Source: Nonomuraea endophytica (GTDB lineage Bacteria; Actinomycetota; Actinomycetes; Streptosporangiales; Streptosporangiaceae). Taken from it: a stretch of 64,000 nt of DNA. Each line of letters opens with the position of its first letter. Position 1 is the first letter of the stretch. Positions 1 through 7,227 of this stretch are shown one piece after another. The DNA is taken from NCBI RefSeq assembly GCF_014203235.1, contig NZ_JACHIN010000021.1, positions 1-64,000 of the forward strand. The letters are read 5' to 3'. A program made the position numbers and the translations under genes. The notes under the pieces are model-generated. The model did no database searches, had not been told where the DNA came from, and saw nothing but the letters and a program-made list of their open reading frames with translations.

Positions 1-176
1 ATGACGAACAGGTCGCCGGGGAAGCCCGCGACGATGTCGTCCTTGCCCTCGCCCAGCACGAAGGCCCCGACCATGAACGCGGCGACGAACGCCAGAGCCC
101 CCATGTGAACGGGCAACACGGTGGCTACGAGGAACACTGCGGCTAGCACGATGATCGTGATGACTTGCACCGACAT
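1..176 (-). CDS. MatC-like dicarboxylate transporter, N-terminal part only
   Basis: The first 58 codons of a leftward gene are visible; the rest lies outside the window. The start is ATG at 176. The N-terminus is a hydrophobic helix (VITIIVLAAVFLVATVLP) followed by a second one containing GALAFVAAFMVGAF and then a DDIVAGFPGDLFV stretch. This pattern is typical of the MatC N-terminal domain in the SLC13/ion-transporter superfamily, which moves malonate or other C4-dicarboxylates across the membrane. The substrate cannot be told from this fragment. The assignment rests on pattern memory of the family, not on a search. Confidence 0.6.
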   Translation of the reverse strand, partial: MSVQVITIIVLAAVFLVATVLPVHMGALAFVAAFMVGAFVLGEGKDDIVAGFPGDLFV

Positions 177-407
177 GCGGAGACTCCAGCGGTCGACGTG
201 GGGGGTTTTCCATTATGTGGAAACTAATTTCCGCCTTGCGAGAGTATGACCCGGCTCACATTTGCCCGTCAAGACTTTTGCGCTCTCCGAAACCGCATAT
301 ATTCCGTATTACGGTAGATCTTTTCCGCATCGTGGATGTACCTGGAGATGCCAGCGGCGGCACCGGTGAGCGCTCCACCGATGCCGCCGTGGTCCTGCTT
401 CGCGAGC

Positions 408-959
408 TCAGGAGATGCGGGTCGCCTTGTCCGCCGTCCTGCGGAACTTCGTGCCGTCCCACCTGTAGGTCTGGCTGACGTTCAGGTCGGGACAACATCT
501 GGGGGCTCGGTCGCTGATCACCTTGCCGCGCAGGTGCACGAGCCCGCCGCGGATCGAGACCTTCATGGACTTGAAGTAGCGGTTCGTGCCGAGCTTCCCG
601 AGCAGGTGAGGGGTCTTGGTTTTGGCGGCTCCGCCGTAGACAAAGGCGACCAAGGGGTTGCTCGACGTCGGGCTCGGGCACGAGGACACGACGACGGTCT
701 CGCGGCGTCCGTCCCGGGTGACGTCGCCCACGGCCGCGACGGGGGCACGCACGACGTACCAGGCGGCTTTCGGCCGCGGCTTGGGACAGTTCAGCGCCGG
801 CTCCACCACGGACGGCCAATCGACCCGGCTCGCGGCCGATGCCGCCGCGCCATCCGTGGTGGCCGCGCTGGCGACGCCGCCGCCCAGGACCATCGTCAGG
901 GCGGCGACGCCCGCCAAGGCGCCGAATCGACGGCCGATGTGCTCGGTAGTTGAGTTCAT
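408..959 (-). CDS. Secreted protein of unknown function
   Basis: A 183-residue protein with a clear Sec signal peptide: two arginines near residue 10, a hydrophobic core (ALAGVAALTMVLGGG) and a likely cleavage after VASAA near residue 33. The mature part contains two cysteine-bearing patches (LNCPKP, SSCPSP), a CCPDLN motif with adjacent cysteines, and a GDVTRDGRRETVVV stretch reminiscent of FG-GAP/VCBS calcium-binding loops. I do not recognise a named family. ATG at 959 is chosen because the longer open frame upstream belongs to a broken regulator gene. Just downstream, in another frame, lies a glycine-rich coding-looking tail ending at 269. Confidence 0.7.
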   Translation of the reverse strand: MNSTTEHIGRRFGALAGVAALTMVLGGGVASAATTDGAAASAASRVDWPSVVEPALNCPKPRPKAAWYVVRAPVAAVGDVTRDGRRETVVVSSCPSPTSSNPLVAFVYGGAAKTKTPHLLGKLGTNRYFKSMKVSIRGGLVHLRGKVISDRAPRCCPDLNVSQTYRWDGTKFRRTADKATRIS

Positions 960-1042
960 AGTCAATCCGACGCGCGGAGTCCCGAAGATGTTGTGACGTA
1001 TGGCCCCGTCTTCTCCATCGCCACGGCATTGCCGTTTCGAAA

Positions 1043-1250
1043 TCAAAGTCTCATAATTAGTTTTTGAGACAGCGGTAGATCGTCGCCCTGGAGACCCCGA
1101 ACCGAGGTGAAGTGGTAGTAGAGCGCTGCCTTGGTGATGCCGACCTGGTCGGCGATGGCCTGCATGGACGTGGCACGGTAGCCGCGGGCCGCGAAACAGG
1201 GTGCGTGCGGCGGCGAGGATCCGCTGCGGGGTGGCACGCGGGGCGCTCAC
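1043..1250 (-). pseudogene. Decayed TetR-family regulator (frameshifted, C-terminus lost)
   Basis: Only the DNA-binding part of a TetR repressor remains. It starts in one frame with MSAPRATPQRILAAARTLF and continues in another with AARGYRATSMQAIADQVG and ITKAALYYHF, the canonical TetR helix-turn-helix. One extra base near position 1190 explains the frame change. After the YYHFTS motif homology stops abruptly and a stop codon follows about 18 codons later, so the ligand-binding domain is gone. It is divergent from the hydrolase at 1337, the usual layout for a TetR and its target. The gene is almost certainly non-functional. Confidence 0.75.
1057..1104 (-). pseudogene. Possible serine-recombinase C-terminal scar
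   Basis: In a frame different from the TetR remnant, and beginning where TetR homology stops, the minus strand reads RFGVSRATIYRCLKN then stop. This matches the C-terminal helix-turn-helix of Tn3-type resolvases and Hin-type invertases (GVSRxTxYR). It is only 15 codons, so chance is possible, but the position exactly at the TetR breakpoint suggests a recombination junction. Confidence 0.35.
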
Positions 1251-1301
1251 GGGGTTCCTGAGAAGACGGCACTTACCTTGGGTCAGATTCTTGGCTATTC
1301 T

Positions 1302-1314
1302 ACTTACCGTAAGT
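1302..1314. promoter_or_regulatory. Palindromic TetR-type operator
   Basis: ACTTACCGTAAGT is an inverted repeat (arms ACTTAC/GTAAGT, one central base) 23 bases before the hydrolase start and between it and the divergent TetR remnant. A second half-like copy (ACTTACC) lies at 1271. Placement and symmetry fit the operator of the now broken TetR gene. Confidence 0.6.
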
Positions 1315-1336
1315 CAGTTCACTGAAGGGCCACACC

Positions 1337-2248
1337 ATGTATGAACGCACGAAAGTGTCCTTCCAGTCGTCCGGCACCCCCTGCGCGGGGTATCTCTACC
1401 TGCCGGCCGGCGGGTCCGGGCGTCTCCCCTGCGTCGTGCTCTGCCACGGTTTCAGCGGCACCATGGACCGCCTGTACGGCTACGCCGAGCGCTTCGCCAC
1501 CGAGGGCATCGCGGCGCTGGTCTTCGACTACCGCTCCTTCGGCGAGAGCGGCGGCGAGCCACGGCAGCTCGCCAGCATTGAAGGCCAGCACGACGACCTG
1601 CGCGCCGCCGTCGCCTTCGCCCGCGGCCACGAACGCGTCGACCCCGGCCAGATCGCGTTGTGGGGCAATTCGCTCGGCGGCGCGCACGTCGTGTCCGTGG
1701 CCGCCGACGACCCGGCGATCGTCGCCGTGGTCTCGCAGATCCCGTACAACGGCTTCCCCAAGCGGGTCGAAGGGCGGAGCACCGGCCAGACCCTCCGGGT
1801 TCTCGCCGCCATCCTCTGGGACACCATCCGCGGCAAGCTGGGCCTGCGGCCGTACTACATCCCGATGGTGGGCCGTCCCGGCGAGCTCGCCGTCACCACC
1901 ACCCACGAGGCCGACGAGCACATCAGCACGCTCACCGGCGAGGGCGGCCAGACGTTGTGGCGCAACAGCGTCGCGCCCAGAGCGTTCATCCCCATGATGC
2001 GCTACCGCCCGGCCGAGGACGCCGCCCGCCTCACCCAGCCGCTCCTCGTCTGCATCGCCGCCGCCGACCGGGAGACCCCCGGCGAGACGACCCGCGCCCT
2101 GGCCAACAGCGCCCCCAGGGGCGAGATCCGTGAATACCCGGGCACCCACTTCAGCTTCTACACCGACCCGGGCATCCGCGACCAGGTAGCCGCCGACCAG
2201 ATCACCTTCCTCCGCCGCCACCTCCCCTCCGCGGCCCCGGCCGCCTGA
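1337..2248 (+). CDS. Alpha/beta hydrolase
   Basis: A 303-residue cytoplasmic alpha/beta-hydrolase of the dienelactone hydrolase/acyl-esterase type. The oxyanion-hole HGFSG motif lies near residue 35, the nucleophile elbow GNSLGG near residue 111, and the likely catalytic histidine in GTHFSFY near the C-terminus; a LLVCIAAADRETP strand supplies the probable acid. Length is normal for the family. The ATG is preceded by a GAAGG ribosome site. The nearby operator and divergent TetR remnant suggest it was once repressed; with the regulator broken it may be constitutive. The substrate is unknown. Confidence 0.8.
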   Translation: MYERTKVSFQSSGTPCAGYLYLPAGGSGRLPCVVLCHGFSGTMDRLYGYAERFATEGIAALVFDYRSFGESGGEPRQLASIEGQHDDLRAAVAFARGHERVDPGQIALWGNSLGGAHVVSVAADDPAIVAVVSQIPYNGFPKRVEGRSTGQTLRVLAAILWDTIRGKLGLRPYYIPMVGRPGELAVTTTHEADEHISTLTGEGGQTLWRNSVAPRAFIPMMRYRPAEDAARLTQPLLVCIAAADRETPGETTRALANSAPRGEIREYPGTHFSFYTDPGIRDQVAADQITFLRRHLPSAAPAA

Positions 2249-2356
2249 ACAGGCCCGAGAGGCACGACCGATGAGTTTCGGGTGCTCAGCGTGTCTACAT
2301 GGGTGGCAAGGAGCCGCACCGGCTCACCATGAAGACGCCAGAACCAGGAGCACCCC

Positions 2357-2644
2357 GTGGTCATCGTCGCAGGGCACATCATCGTCGAACCCCAGCACCG
2401 CGATTCCTACCTCGCTGATTGCGCGGACGTCGTCCGGCAGGCTCGCGGGGCCGCGGGCTGTCTCGACTTCTCCATCACCGCGGACCTGCTCGATTCCGGC
2501 CGCGTCAACATCTTCGAGCGCTGGGAGTCGCAGGCGGCCGTTGAAGCCTTTCGCGGCAGCGGCCCGAGCGACGACCAGGGCGCGGCGATGCTTTCGGCGT
2601 CGGTGGCCGAGTACGACATCGCCGGCGTGCGCTCTTTGACCTGA
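2357..2644 (+). CDS. Antibiotic biosynthesis monooxygenase (ABM)-domain protein
   Basis: A 95-residue protein starting at GTG 2357 with AGGAG eight bases upstream. The pattern VIVAGHIIVEPQHRDSYL, then RQARGAAGCLDFSIT and NIFERWESQAAVEAF, is the classic dimeric alpha/beta-barrel ABM fold (as in YgiN and ActVA-Orf6). Members are cofactor-free monooxygenases or simply small-molecule binding barrels. No biosynthetic partner stands next to it, so the role is open. Confidence 0.75.
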   Translation: MVIVAGHIIVEPQHRDSYLADCADVVRQARGAAGCLDFSITADLLDSGRVNIFERWESQAAVEAFRGSGPSDDQGAAMLSASVAEYDIAGVRSLT

Positions 2645-2819
2645 CGGAATATCGACGCCGATAAACTACCGGCGACGGAGCCAGGGATCCTTTGACAATG
2701 GTGACCGCATTCAAGACCGGTAAAAGTCTCGTTGCTTTCCGGTCGGAGATCGGTTCGGATGCTGGTGGGGGTGCTGAGGCACAGCACCCCGGTTCCGTAC
2801 CATGCAAGGAGAGATCGGC

Positions 2820-3182
2820 ATGTCCCATGATGAGGCACGGCGTGTCTTCCAGGCGGTCGACACCTTTGATCCCGGTGAGTTCGTCAGGTTACTGGCCGAG
2901 GACGTCAGGATGGTGTTCGGCAACGCCGAGCCCATGCTGGGACACGACGCCGTCACCAAAGGGCTGCGGGGGTTCTACGCCACCATCGCCGGCCTGGCAC
3001 ACAAGATCGTCAGAACGTGGCAGGTGGACGCCGACACCGTCGCCGAGACCGAGGTGACCTACCAGCGGCTCGACGGCTCGCACGTCAGCATCGCGGCCGT
3101 GTCGATCTGGCACACCCGCGACGACGGCCTGATCTCCGACTACCGCATCTTCATCGACCTGGCTCCGGTCTATTCGGGCTAG
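2820..3182 (+). CDS. SnoaL/NTF2-like polyketide-cyclase-fold protein
   Basis: A 120-residue NTF2-like protein. The ATG at 2820 is preferred over an in-frame ATG at 2802 because AAGGAGA lies seven bases before it. The sequence shows the SnoaL-like pattern: N-terminal helices (FDPGEFVRLLAEDVRMVFGN), a middle FYATIAGLAHKIVR segment and strands ending in DGLISDYRIFIDLAPVY. Such proteins are small cytoplasmic enzymes or binding proteins with a cone-shaped pocket. A hairpin at 3212 probably ends the transcript. Confidence 0.7.
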   Translation: MSHDEARRVFQAVDTFDPGEFVRLLAEDVRMVFGNAEPMLGHDAVTKGLRGFYATIAGLAHKIVRTWQVDADTVAETEVTYQRLDGSHVSIAAVSIWHTRDDGLISDYRIFIDLAPVYSG

Positions 3183-3211
3183 CCCCGAAAGAATGGTGAA
3201 AGATTCTGTCC

Positions 3212-3251
3212 CCCTGGTTGAAGCGCCGCTTTAAAGCCGCCTGAACCAGGG
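3212..3251 (+). terminator. Terminator-like hairpin after the NTF2-like gene
   Basis: Outer arms CCCTGGTT and AACCAGGG enclose a further palindrome centred on GCTTTAAAGC, giving a 40-base hairpin 30 bases after the stop codon at 3182. There is no U-run, as is common in actinomycetes. Confidence 0.55.
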
Positions 3252-3275
3252 TCCCGCAATGGGTCTTACCGATCG

Positions 3276-3319
3276 GGCACGGCGACCGCATCCCGGGCAA
3301 CGCCTGAGGTCGCCGTGCC
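3276..3319. repeat. Perfect 12-bp inverted repeat
   Basis: GGCACGGCGACC and GGTCGCCGTGCC form a perfect 12-bp stem with a 20-base loop. It may be a second terminator or a structured element; no coding function is seen. Confidence 0.5.
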
Positions 3320-3415
3320 ACAAGCCTCATGCCAACGCTCCGCACGTCACCGCGCCGTGCTTAAAGGGTCATCCCTATCCGGCTTTTAAGGCCGATCGCG
3401 CGAAAATGACTTCTG

Positions 3416-3443
3416 TTGACAGTGCGATGAGCCGTCATGTATC
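3416..3443 (+). promoter_or_regulatory. Candidate promoter of the neuB operon
   Basis: TTGACA at 3416 is followed after 16 bases by TGTATC, a plausible -35/-10 pair about 90 bases upstream of the neuB start. Confidence 0.4.
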
Positions 3444-3533
3444 TCTTGACCGGGTGCCCGCATTCCGCCGCATGTTCATTATGAAAGTCGCGGGACAAAG
3501 CAAATTAAAATGCATTCCCTTAAAAGGGGTAAG

Positions 3534-4610
3534 ATGAGTTCGCGGGAACTGGCAATAGCCGACAGAGTGATCTCGGACCGCTCCGGCGCATACGTCATCG
3601 CGGAGATCGGGCACAACCACGAAGGCGACCTGGAAAAGGCGGAGCGACTCGTGCTGAGCGCCGCCGTCAAGGGCGCGAGCGCCGCCAAGCTGCAGAAGCG
3701 CGACAACAAGACATTGTTCACCAAGGCGATGTACGCGCAGCCCTACGAAGGGCGGAACAGTTTCGGCCCCACCTACGGAGAACACCGCGAGGCTCTGGAA
3801 TTCGGCAGGACGGAATACACGCACCTCGCCCAGGTGGCCAAGGAGGCGGGGATCGACTTCTTCTCCACCGCCTTCGACTTCCCGAGCGTCGACTTCCTGA
3901 TGGAGTTCGACCCGCCGGCCATCAAGATCGCCTCCGCGGACCTCAGCAACACCCCGCTGCTCGGCTACGCGGCCAAGACCGGCAAACCGCTGATCGTCAG
4001 CACCGGCGGCGGCACCAGGGACGAGGTACGCCGGGCCGTCGACACCATCCTCCCGGTCAACCCGAACCTGGCCCTGCTGCAGTGCACCGCCGTCTACCCC
4101 GCCGGTCCCGCGGACCTGAACCTGTCGGTGATCACCCGCTACCGCGAGGACTATCCGGACGTCGTCGTCGGCTTCTCCGGCCACGACCTGGGCGTCGAGG
4201 CGAGCCTGGTCGCCTACACGCTGGGCGCGCGGGTCATCGAGAAGCACTTCACGCTCGACCAGAGCCGCCCCGGCAGCGACCACCACTTCTCCCTGACCCC
4301 GCCGCAGCTCGGCACGCTGACCGCCGCGCTGGACACGACCCGGCAGATGCTGGGCTCCCCGGAGAAGACCTGCTCGGCGCAGGAGCTGGCGGCGGTGCGC
4401 AAGCTGGGCAAGAAGCTGGTCGCCGCCCACGACCTGCCGGAGGGGCACCTGCTGACCGAGTGCGACGTCGCCTGCAAGTCTCCCGGCGACGGGCTCAAGC
4501 CGTACCAGATGGACCAGCTTCTGGGCAGGCGCCTGGCGGTTGCGGTGCGCGAGGACGAGGCATTCGAGATGGAGCAGCTCGCCGCCGGCCCACCCACCGC
4601 CAACGGATAG
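3534..4610 (+). CDS. neuB: NeuB-family sialic/ulosonic acid synthase
   Basis: A 358-residue enzyme that would condense phosphoenolpyruvate with an N-acyl-hexosamine to give a nine-carbon acid (N-acetylneuraminate, legionaminate, pseudaminate or a relative). The NeuB TIM barrel is clear: AEIGHNHEGD near residue 23, AAKLQKRDN, FSTAFD, KIASADL, GFSGHDLG and IEKHFTLD, followed by a C-terminal SAF/antifreeze-like domain with SPGDGLKPYQMDQLLGR. The ATG at 3534 is chosen over ATG 3510 because AAAAGGGG lies just before it. It leads an operon with an MFS exporter and two ligase-like genes. No CMP-sugar synthetase or glycosyltransferase is nearby, so the product may not be destined for a surface glycan. 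Confidence 0.85.
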   Translation: MSSRELAIADRVISDRSGAYVIAEIGHNHEGDLEKAERLVLSAAVKGASAAKLQKRDNKTLFTKAMYAQPYEGRNSFGPTYGEHREALEFGRTEYTHLAQVAKEAGIDFFSTAFDFPSVDFLMEFDPPAIKIASADLSNTPLLGYAAKTGKPLIVSTGGGTRDEVRRAVDTILPVNPNLALLQCTAVYPAGPADLNLSVITRYREDYPDVVVGFSGHDLGVEASLVAYTLGARVIEKHFTLDQSRPGSDHHFSLTPPQLGTLTAALDTTRQMLGSPEKTCSAQELAAVRKLGKKLVAAHDLPEGHLLTECDVACKSPGDGLKPYQMDQLLGRRLAVAVREDEAFEMEQLAAGPPTANG

Positions 4611-4619
4611 GTCCACGGA

Positions 4620-5891
4620 ATGGCCACGACAGAAAAAGTCCCGTCCCTCTTCTCGCACCAGGCCTTCCGGCGGGTGTTCATGGCGGCGGCGGCCAGTCTG
4701 GTCGGCGTCGAGATCGCCTTCGTCGCGCTGCCGCTGGTCGCCATCTCGGCGCTGAACGCCTCCCCCGGCCAGGTCGCGGTGATCGGCGTGCTGGACACGA
4801 TGGCGTTCCTGCTGATCGGGCTGCCGGCGGGCGCGTGGCTGGATCGGACCCGGCGGCGCTGGGTGATGGTCGTCGCCGACCTGGGCCGCGCCCTGCTCAT
4901 GGCCTCGATCCCGATCGCCTGGCTGCTGGGCGTCCTGACGGTCTGGCAGCTGTTCGCGGTGGCGCTGCTCACCGGGGTGGGGCGGGTCTTCTTCGACGTG
5001 GCCAGCCTGAGCTACCTGCCGACGGCCGTCGGCCGCGATCGCCTGGTCCAGGCCAACTCCTACCTGCAGTCCTGGGACGCGGGCGCCACCGTGGCCGGCC
5101 CCAGCCTGGGCGGCTTCCTGGTGCAGCTCGCCGCGGCGCCCATCGCGATCGCGGTCACCGCGACGACCTATCTGTGGTCGGCGCTGTGCCTGTTCGGCAT
5201 CCGGGTCAAGGAGCCGGAGCCGGAGCGCCGGGCCGATCGGCACCTGGCGCGCGAGGTCGGCGAGGGCGTCTCCTTCGTGCTGCGCCATCGGCTCCTGCGG
5301 CCGATCGCGCTGCAGGGCGCGGTCACCAACCTGTTCCTCATGGTGGGCATCATCTCGATCCCGCTGGTGTTCACCCGCCTGCTCCACCTGAACGCCGGCG
5401 ACATCGGCATCTTCTTCACCTTCGGCGGCGTGGGCATCCTGATCGGCTCGTCGACGGCCAGGCGGGTGGCCGACCGCATCGGCTACGGGCCGTCGCTGTG
5501 GCTGGCCGGGCTGGTCGGCGCGCCCCTGTGCCTGCTGGTGCCGCTGGTCCAGCCGGGCGTCTGGCAGTGGATCACGTACGTGTGCTGGCTCGCGGTCACG
5601 CTGCGGATCGGCATGAACAACGTGGTCCTGGTCAGTTTCCGCCAGCGCATCACCCCCGACCGGCTGCTGGGCCGGATGAACGCCACCATGCGCTTCCTCA
5701 TGACCGGTTCCCTGGCCGTCGGCGCGGGTGTCGCCGGCCTGGTCGGCCAGTTCGCCGGGGTGCGCACCGCGCTGTGGGTGTCGGTCATCGGCCTGACCGT
5801 GGCCTGGCTGCCCGTCTACTTCTCGCCGCTGCGGTGGATGCGCGAGCTTCCGTCGGAAGAGGAAGGTTCAGATGTTCGCTCCGATGACTGA
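4620..5891 (+). CDS. MFS exporter (EntS-like)
   Basis: A 423-residue membrane protein with about 12 hydrophobic segments and the MFS loop motif GAWLDRTRRRWVM after the second helix. The overall pattern (QAFRRVFMAAAASLVG at the start, VQANSYLQSWDAGATVAGPSLGG in the middle) fits the MFS_3/enterobactin-exporter-like group that exports siderophores and other natural products. It lies nine bases after neuB and overlaps the next gene by 20 bases, so it belongs to the same operon and probably exports that pathway's product. Confidence 0.8.
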   Translation: MATTEKVPSLFSHQAFRRVFMAAAASLVGVEIAFVALPLVAISALNASPGQVAVIGVLDTMAFLLIGLPAGAWLDRTRRRWVMVVADLGRALLMASIPIAWLLGVLTVWQLFAVALLTGVGRVFFDVASLSYLPTAVGRDRLVQANSYLQSWDAGATVAGPSLGGFLVQLAAAPIAIAVTATTYLWSALCLFGIRVKEPEPERRADRHLAREVGEGVSFVLRHRLLRPIALQGAVTNLFLMVGIISIPLVFTRLLHLNAGDIGIFFTFGGVGILIGSSTARRVADRIGYGPSLWLAGLVGAPLCLLVPLVQPGVWQWITYVCWLAVTLRIGMNNVVLVSFRQRITPDRLLGRMNATMRFLMTGSLAVGAGVAGLVGQFAGVRTALWVSVIGLTVAWLPVYFSPLRWMRELPSEEEGSDVRSDD

Positions 5892-7227
5892 GCGGTACCT
5901 GGCCGAGGTGGCCGAGGGCAATCGGGCGCTGCTGGAGGCCAAGGACGCCGCGCCGTTCGGCCCGGCCTTCCTCGCCGCCCACGGCGGCGACCTCACGCTG
6001 CCGCGCCCGCTGTTCGTGGACGCCGAGCCCACCCGCGCGCTCGCCGCCGACCTGCACGCCCTCTACGAGCTGGTCTTCCAGCTGCCCGCGCGGCTGTTCG
6101 ACGGCGACTTCGACGCCTACCTGAAGGAGCTGGGCCTGGAGCCGGCCAAGCACGCCGTCCTGCGCCGCTACCGCGCCACCCCTCTGCTGTACGGCAGGGC
6201 GGACGTCTACCACGACGGCGACTCCTACAAGGCACTGGAGTTCAACGTCGGCAGTTCCCTGGGCGGCATCGACCGATCCGCGGTCGAGGCGGGCTTGATG
6301 CGCGTACCGGCGTTCCGTGACTTCGCCGAGCGCCACGGCCTCTCCTACGTGAACGCGGCCGCGCGCCTGGCCGAGGAGTGGCGTAAGGCGGCGGCCCCGA
6401 TCACCGGCGGCGCCGATCCCGTGGTGGCGTTCCTGGAGTGCGACGGCGGGCTGGAGGTGTACCTGCCGATGGTGGAGTCGCTGCGCGAGGCGATGGCGGG
6501 CCAGGGCATCGAGATGCTGCTCGGCGAGGTCGGCCAGGTCACCGAGCGCGACGGCCGCCTGTGGCTGCGGGGTCGTCGGATCGACGTCGTGCTCCGCTAT
6601 TACACGGAGAACGAGATCGTCTCCGGCGAGGCACCGATGGCGGCGGTGGAACGCATCGAGCGCCTGCACGAGGAGGGCCGGGTGGTGCTGTGGGCGACGC
6701 TGGACAGCGCGCTCTACCACAGCAAGGGCTGCCTGGCGATGCTCTCCGACGAGCGCTGGCGCGAGGCGTTCACCGCCGAGGAGATCGCGCTGGTCGACCG
6801 GGTGCTGCCGCTGACCCGCACGCTCAGCACGTCCCACTCGGTGATCGAGGGCGAGCGGGTCGACCTCGTCGACTACTGCCGCGAGCACCGCGACGAGCTG
6901 ATACTCAAGCCGCGCGCGAACTTCAGCAGCACCGGCATCGTGGTCGGCTGGGAGAGCGGCGAACGCGACTGGCGCGAGGCGCTCGACGACGGCAGGACCA
7001 CCGGCGCCATCGTCCAGCGCCGGGTACGCCCGAAGCCGTTCGAGGTCATGGATCCGCGGACGAACCAGGTGTCGCGATGGGTGGGCGTGCTGGGGCCGTT
7101 CGTCATGCCCGGCGGGCGCTACTCCGGCTGCTACGCCAGGGCGATGCCCGAGGGCGCCAGCATCGTCAGGGGGCTGGGAGCAGGACCGTCCACGGGGGTC
7201 TTCCTGGTCGAAGGAGCAGCTTTATGA
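5872..7227 (+). CDS. ATP-grasp/glutathionylspermidine-synthase-like ligase, paralogue 1
   Basis: A 451-residue cytoplasmic protein closely related to the next gene. Conserved features are YGRADVYHDG followed by LEFNVGSSLGG near residues 107-132, an IDVVLRYYTENEI segment mid-protein, and ELILKPRANFSSTG with Lys346, then QRRVRPKPFEV. The order of a basic acid-rich block (Arg109, Asp111, Glu123, Asn125) before the lysine loop resembles circularly permuted ATP-grasp amide ligases such as glutathionylspermidine synthetase. I infer an ATP-dependent carboxylate-amine ligase; a search would be needed to prove the family. Its start overlaps the MFS gene and its stop overlaps the next start (ATGA), so coupled translation is likely. 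Confidence 0.55.
   Translation: MFAPMTERYLAEVAEGNRALLEAKDAAPFGPAFLAAHGGDLTLPRPLFVDAEPTRALAADLHALYELVFQLPARLFDGDFDAYLKELGLEPAKHAVLRRYRATPLLYGRADVYHDGDSYKALEFNVGSSLGGIDRSAVEAGLMRVPAFRDFAERHGLSYVNAAARLAEEWRKAAAPITGGADPVVAFLECDGGLEVYLPMVESLREAMAGQGIEMLLGEVGQVTERDGRLWLRGRRIDVVLRYYTENEIVSGEAPMAAVERIERLHEEGRVVLWATLDSALYHSKGCLAMLSDERWREAFTAEEIALVDRVLPLTRTLSTSHSVIEGERVDLVDYCREHRDELILKPRANFSSTGIVVGWESGERDWREALDDGRTTGAIVQRRVRPKPFEVMDPRTNQVSRWVGVLGPFVMPGGRYSGCYARAMPEGASIVRGLGAGPSTGVFLVEGAAL

Larger units (their letters stand above)
3183..3533. other. Structured intergenic region before neuB
   Basis: A 351-base stretch without a gene. It contains two long inverted repeats (3212-3251 and 3276-3319), a candidate sigma-70-type promoter (3416-3443) and an AT-rich leader in front of the NeuB gene. 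The low GC of the last 100 bases contrasts with the neighbouring coding DNA. Confidence 0.6.

Noticed and set aside
3435..5387. 650-codon open frame on the minus strand across neuB and the MFS gene
   Set aside because: Composition is His/Arg/Gln/Asp-rich with no recognisable domain, as expected for the antisense of GC-rich genes; the plus-strand genes show clear families.
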